Shown here in pieces: positions 4,827 through 7,892 of a DNA stretch of 7,892 bases. Source of the stretch: Candidatus Uhrbacteria bacterium RIFOXYA2_FULL_40_9 (lineage in GTDB: Bacteria; Patescibacteriota; Patescibacteriia; UBA9934; GWF2-40-263); the NCBI GenBank assembly GCA_001791615.1, contig MGEY01000032.1, forward strand, positions 1 to 7,892. Direction: 5' to 3'. The stretch's first letter is position 1, and the number at the start of each line of letters is the position of its first letter. Under the pieces are notes generated by a model. The model saw nothing but the letters and a program-made list of their open reading frames with translations, made no database searches and was not told the origin of the DNA. Position numbers and translations under genes: made by a program.

Positions 4827-5492
4827 TTATCGATTCCGTTCGTATAAAGCGATTGCAAGGGCACTAGAAACATTAAGTGATTCTAGTGCTTTATTTTGTT
4901 CAATCATGATTGAAACACCTTTGATCGGTAAAGTAATGCCATTTCCTTCTGAACCAGCAATGAGAACTATTGGACCAGTCTCCATTTTTTGAAGAGGTAT
5001 TGAGTCTGAGACTTTTTCAAGACGATAAATAGGGCGATTCAAAGAGGGGAGATATTGAAGAGCTTCTTTGCGATTGAGTTTAATCCAAGGCGTACGAAAT
5101 ACACTTCCTGCAGAAGAACGAATCACTTTTGGATTTCCTACATCTGCTGATTCAATTAATAGGAGACTTGCATGGAAACCTAGACAAAGACGAAGAATAG
5201 TACCGACATTTCCTGGGTCTTGCACCCCATCAAGGACAACAATCGTTTTTGTGTTTTCAATCGTTTCTTTAGTCCATTGTGGAAGTCGAGCAACAGCGGC
5301 AATCGTTTGAGGAGTTTCTGTGGTTACAAGAGAATCAAACTTTTCTGAATCATTACGGGTAAAAGAAAATTCAAGATGATCTGCTATCTCCGCAACCAAC
5401 TTTTCTCCTTCCACAAGACAGAGTCCACTTTTTTCTCTTCCTTTTTTTGTCTGAAGAGATTTGATCAATTTTTCTTGAGATTGACTCAGCAT
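4827..5492 (-). CDS. TrmH/SpoU family RNA 2'-O-ribose methyltransferase
   Basis: This 221-aa protein should transfer a methyl group from S-adenosylmethionine to a ribose 2'-OH in rRNA or tRNA, in the cytoplasm as a homodimer. The N-terminal substrate-binding part has the usual VEGEKLV (27-33). The trefoil-knot SPOUT domain shows motif 1 (LDGVQDPGNVGTILR, 87-101, with N95 and R101), motif 2 (IVLIAGSEGNGI, 175-186) and motif 3 (MIEQNKALESLNVSSALAI, 196-214). Length is slightly short for the family (about 240-270 aa), mainly in the N-terminal part. Which RNA base is modified cannot be told. The start lies 3 bp after the stop of the upstream gene, with a GGAAG about 14 bases before it, so translational coupling is likely. 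Its stop codon lies in GCGTTATCG at the edge of the palindrome block. Confidence 0.9.
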   Translation of the reverse strand: MLSQSQEKLIKSLQTKKGREKSGLCLVEGEKLVAEIADHLEFSFTRNDSEKFDSLVTTETPQTIAAVARLPQWTKETIENTKTIVVLDGVQDPGNVGTILRLCLGFHASLLLIESADVGNPKVIRSSAGSVFRTPWIKLNRKEALQYLPSLNRPIYRLEKVSDSIPLQKMETGPIVLIAGSEGNGITLPIKGVSIMIEQNKALESLNVSSALAIALYERNR

Positions 5493-5495
5493 AAA

Positions 5496-5963
5496 TTAAG
5501 GGATGTCTTCCTTATCATCTCTTCCAGATCTTCGTTGATCTTGAAGAGCTAAAAGTTTAGCTTCTCGAATTTGTCTTTCACGTAATGTTTTTTCTTGAGC
5601 CGGAGTTCCTTTGAGACGTGCTTGTTGCTCAAGTTGTTCTCTTTTTGCGATACGTTCTTTTAAAAGATGTTGAGATTCTTGACGGATTTCTTCGAGCTGA
5701 GGAGTCTTGAGGAGAAATTCATAATAGTGTGTCCAACGTTCTCGCGCTTGATCAGAATAAACTCTTGGATTTGTTGATTGTGTTTCAATACCGTTGCTTT
5801 GAAGAACTTCTCGTATTGCCTCACTAAATCGTTTCACAGGCATATTTTCATAAAAGATTCGAATTTCTTGAATCAGTTGAGACTCAAGTGCAACACGCTC
5901 TTCAGGGGTTTCAATGGGGTGACGGAACGAACGTCCCAAAAAAGGTCTTTTTGTTTCGGGCAT
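5496..5963 (-). CDS. Hypothetical charged, coiled-coil-prone protein upstream of the methyltransferase
   Basis: This 155-aa protein has no signal peptide or membrane segment. The C-terminal part, about residues 90-150, is a highly charged helix rich in Glu, Gln, Arg and Lys, likely a coiled coil or an extended helix, ending in an acidic tail (DDKEDIP). The N-terminal part has mixed helices (VALESQLIQEIRIFYENM). I recognise no family. It is the first gene of a two-gene unit with the methyltransferase (3 bp gap), so it may act with RNA or the ribosome, but that rests on position only. No Shine-Dalgarno precedes the ATG; a possible extended -10 lies 25 bp upstream. Confidence 0.75.
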   Translation of the reverse strand: MPETKRPFLGRSFRHPIETPEERVALESQLIQEIRIFYENMPVKRFSEAIREVLQSNGIETQSTNPRVYSDQARERWTHYYEFLLKTPQLEEIRQESQHLLKERIAKREQLEQQARLKGTPAQEKTLRERQIREAKLLALQDQRRSGRDDKEDIP

Positions 5964-5987
5964 ATAGAAATAATGATTAATGCATCT

Positions 5988-5996
5988 ATGGTAACA
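5988..5996 (-). promoter_or_regulatory. Possible extended -10 for the charged protein and methyltransferase pair
   Basis: On the minus strand TGTTACCAT reads as TGn plus a four-of-six match to TATAAT. The predicted start near 5981 would leave about 18 nt to the ATG at 5963, similar to other genes here. The match is imperfect and no good -35 is seen. Confidence 0.35.
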
Positions 5997-6027
5997 TATG
6001 GAGAGATTCTTGGAAGAGAAAAAAATC

Positions 6028-6036
6028 TGTTATAAT
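6028..6036 (+). promoter_or_regulatory. Extended -10 promoter of the DUF2391-like and rubrerythrin genes
   Basis: TGTTATAAT is a perfect extended -10. A weak -35 (TTGGAA at 6010-6015) lies 15 bases upstream. The predicted start near 6043 would leave only about 12 nt before the ATG at 6055, and it excludes the longer frame starting at 5998. Confidence 0.6.
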
Positions 6037-6054
6037 ATTATTATAAAATTATCT

Positions 6055-6558
6055 ATGATGGAATCAACAAAAACAACGCGTGAATTAGTCCGTGTTGGCG
6101 GACACCTTAAAGAAGTCGTAAAAGAATTTGATAGAAAAGGAACATTGCTACACCAATCAGAACATCCTGCCATGGTGGAGTTTTATTTACATGATTTTGT
6201 GCAAGTTATAGTTGGCTCTATGCTTCTTGCAATTCCTGTTGGGTTTACCCAAGAAGTATGGATTCTTGGAGAAACAATTCCGTGGTGGAAAGTAATCTTT
6301 GTTATGGTTTTTTCCATTTTGTTTATTGGATCGTTTCACTATTATAATTTTTATCAGCATCATTTTTTTTCACAAAAAGATGAGTTCGTGAAACGTTTGT
6401 TGATTACCTATCTCGTGGCTTTCCTTGTTGTTGGATGTCTTTTGTTTATTATTGAACAAGCTGATTGGATTTTAGAACCAGCGATTGCTTTAAAACGAAC
6501 CGTGCTCGTAGCTCTTCCTGCAAGTTTAAGCGCAGCTGTTGCAGACATGTTAAAATAA
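6055..6558 (+). CDS. DUF2391-like four-helix membrane protein
   Basis: This is a 167-aa inner-membrane protein with four predicted helices, about residues 48-65, 79-97, 114-133 and 146-165, after a basic cytoplasmic N-terminus. The segment QEVWILGETIPWWKV between helices 1 and 2 and the closing LPASLSAAVADML resemble the DUF2391 (TIGR02587) integral membrane family, whose function is unknown. The ATG at 6055 (or the next codon, 6058) is chosen because the -10 box lies inside the longer frame from 5998. No Shine-Dalgarno is visible. The rubrerythrin gene starts 21 bp after its stop on the same strand, so they probably form an operon; whether the membrane protein has a role in oxidative stress is only a guess from this. 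Confidence 0.75.
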   Translation: MMESTKTTRELVRVGGHLKEVVKEFDRKGTLLHQSEHPAMVEFYLHDFVQVIVGSMLLAIPVGFTQEVWILGETIPWWKVIFVMVFSILFIGSFHYYNFYQHHFFSQKDEFVKRLLITYLVAFLVVGCLLFIIEQADWILEPAIALKRTVLVALPASLSAAVADMLK

Positions 6559-6579
6559 TTTTAAAGGTATAAAACAAAT

Positions 6580-7164
6580 ATGAAACAAACCATAACGAAT
6601 CTTGCCACAGCTTTCATAGGGGAATGTCAGGCACGTAATCGTTATACCATGTATGCTAAGCAAGCGAAAACAGAAGGGTATGAAGTAATTTTTGGGATCT
6701 TTATAGAAACGGCGGAACAAGAATTAGAGCATGCCAAGTGGAATTATCGTATGTTGTTGCAAGTACTTGAAAAAGAGGGAGAAGCACTTTCCTCTGTTCC
6801 GATTACATTTGATCTACCTGTGGTTTTAGGAAAGACAAAAGATCATCTTCAAAGTGCTATTGCAGGAGAACATCATGAAGTCACAAGCATGTATCCAAGT
6901 TTTGCAGATCAAGCAGAGCAAGATGGGTACCCAGAGATTGCTCGTCGTTTGCGATCAATCGCGCAGGCCGAAGGACATCATGAAGAACGCTATCTGAAAC
7001 TCTTGAAAGAATTGGAAGAAGAAAGTCTTTTTAAGAAAGAAGAAGAAATTCAATGGGTTTGCCGTAATTGTGGCTATGTTCATACAGGAAAAGAAGCTCC
7101 AGATGTCTGTCTTTCCTGTAGCCATCCAAGGGCTTATTTTCAAAAACTTGTTGAACAATACTAA
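6580..7164 (+). CDS. rbr: Rubrerythrin
   Basis: This 194-aa non-heme iron protein reduces hydrogen peroxide to water using electrons from rubredoxin-like partners, in the cytoplasm of anaerobic or microaerophilic cells. It has the classic two domains. The ferritin-like part carries the diiron ligands: E15 (GECQARNRY), E48 and H51 (ELEH), E97 and E100 (AGEHHE), E131 and H134 (AEGHH). The C-terminal rubredoxin-like domain binds one iron through C161/C164 (CRNC) and C177/C180 (CLSC). All key residues are present and the length is typical (about 190 aa), so it should be functional. An AAGG lies 12 bases before the ATG, rather far. It follows the DUF2391-like gene by 21 bp and ends at a strong terminator. 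Confidence 0.97.
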   Translation: MKQTITNLATAFIGECQARNRYTMYAKQAKTEGYEVIFGIFIETAEQELEHAKWNYRMLLQVLEKEGEALSSVPITFDLPVVLGKTKDHLQSAIAGEHHEVTSMYPSFADQAEQDGYPEIARRLRSIAQAEGHHEERYLKLLKELEEESLFKKEEEIQWVCRNCGYVHTGKEAPDVCLSCSHPRAYFQKLVEQY

Positions 7165-7195
7165 CAAAAAGACCACCCCGTGCGGGTGGTTTTAG
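7165..7195. terminator. Bidirectional terminator between rubrerythrin and the Nudix-like gene
   Basis: ACCACCC (7172-7178) and GGGTGGT (7184-7190) form a perfect 7-bp stem with a 5-base loop. TTTT is at the plus-strand end (7190-7193) and CTTTTTG on the minus-strand side. It lies within 10 bp of the rubrerythrin stop and abuts the stop of the minus-strand gene, so it serves both convergent genes. Confidence 0.9.
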
Positions 7196-7842
7196 ATTTC
7201 CAAAGCTGCTTCGAGAAGAAGTTGATGTTGACCAGATATAAAGGAAGAACCAGGGTTTTCACATTCTTGTTCAGCTAAGGCACGTACTTCGTGAAGAGAA
7301 AGACATGTTGGGATTGCTTGAGTCACCCCAGGGTCGTGAAGAAGTTTTTCCACCCAGTACATGAAATGTTTTGTTGAAGTCGCTATTGCAACATACCAAG
7401 CACACAAAACCATTGTTTTCCGTTGTGGGCTATAGAGCATACGTTGAGGGAGAGCAAACATACGACGCAAAATATCATCTGCCACACGTGGGTCAATAAA
7501 CTCCTGATAAAGATCACGATGAATGGTTTCAGTTATAGATTCACCAGAAACTCGTGTTGCGCTCACAAGACTTCGTTTTCCTCGATAGCTTTCCAAAGGA
7601 TGATCTTCATCTTTGATTTGAAGAATAAAAAGCGTTCGCTCAGGATCTGTGAGAATGACCACAATTGCGCGACCTTCTAAATCCTTTGTTGGAGCAAGTT
7701 GTCGACGAATCCATGTTTCAAGCGCAATTTGTCTTTCTGGAGGAAGATGGATTTCTCGAATAGGTTTAACTCGAGAAGATTCATCATAAAGACAAATGCC
7801 ATGTGTACCAAGATCTGTGATATACCACGGGCTGACATCCAT
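7192..7842 (-). CDS. Nudix-like protein with a degenerate Nudix box
   Basis: This protein has at least 216 aa. Residues 60-76 (IVVILTDPERTLFILQIKD) and the segment 95-117 fit a Nudix hydrolase fold. In the box GX5EX7REUXEEXGU the first Gly is A95, E101 and R109 are kept, the Glu after Arg is D110, the first Glu of the EE pair is Q113, E114 is kept, and the last Gly is I116. Nudix enzymes hydrolyse nucleoside diphosphates linked to other groups; with these changes in metal-binding positions the activity is uncertain, and it could be a binding or regulatory relative. The C-terminal 60 residues are unrecognised. The ATG at 7842 has only AGGA three bases before it, too close for a normal ribosome site. 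The frame stays open to the window edge at 7892 with protein-like sequence (FRILDLPIPGTMDV), so the gene may be longer and cut by the edge. Confidence 0.65.
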   Translation of the reverse strand: MDVSPWYITDLGTHGICLYDESSRVKPIREIHLPPERQIALETWIRRQLAPTKDLEGRAIVVILTDPERTLFILQIKDEDHPLESYRGKRSLVSATRVSGESITETIHRDLYQEFIDPRVADDILRRMFALPQRMLYSPQRKTMVLCAWYVAIATSTKHFMYWVEKLLHDPGVTQAIPTCLSLHEVRALAEQECENPGSSFISGQHQLLLEAALEI

Positions 7843-7892
7843 TGTTCCTGGAATAGGGAGATCGAGGATACGGAAAATCCAAGCATTTGGTG

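Noticed and set aside
4657..4992. Open plus-strand frame of 111 codons across the second palindrome block
   Set aside because: It overlaps the end of the clear TrmH-family gene on the other strand, runs through hairpins and has no recognisable protein features.

Overview
The window looks like a piece of a small-genome bacterium, most likely a member of the Candidate Phyla Radiation (Patescibacteria). This is an inference from moderate-to-low GC, compact spacing, several short proteins with no recognisable family, and divergent versions of common enzymes. The standard genetic code fits: every gene reads through intact with TAA or TAG as stop.

Left part (1-2010, minus strand): a divergent PRPP synthetase gene with a strong Shine-Dalgarno, a TTGACA-type promoter and an intrinsic terminator. 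Downstream of it lies a separately promoted response-regulator-like gene whose C-terminal half is not recognisable. The extreme left edge holds two hairpins that look like terminators.

Middle part (about 2095-4830) looks like an accessory island of lower GC. It contains a cysteine-containing lipoprotein (+), a decayed N-terminal fragment of a tyrosine recombinase (-, in three frames), a TauE/SafE-type membrane transporter (+), a block of palindromes, an orphan 123-aa ORF (+) and a second block of palindromes. The two palindromic blocks share an architecture: TAACA, then a stem, then GGAAC, then RTTA. Each begins shortly after an ORF and is preceded by the same TTACCAAAA element. This resembles integron gene cassettes with attC recombination sites, and the recombinase remnant points away from the cassettes as an integron integrase would. 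This is the most interesting feature of the window, but the attC identity is inferred from fold and motif only.

Right part (4827-7892): a minus-strand pair, an unrecognised charged protein followed by a TrmH/SpoU rRNA or tRNA methyltransferase. Then a plus-strand pair, a DUF2391-like membrane protein followed by a complete rubrerythrin that probably detoxifies peroxide. A bidirectional terminator separates rubrerythrin from a convergent Nudix-like gene with a degenerate Nudix box, which may run off the right edge.

Three plus-strand genes share one start style: an extended -10 (TGnTATAAT type), a very short predicted leader and no Shine-Dalgarno. The PRPP synthetase and response-regulator genes instead have TTGACA boxes and good Shine-Dalgarno sites.
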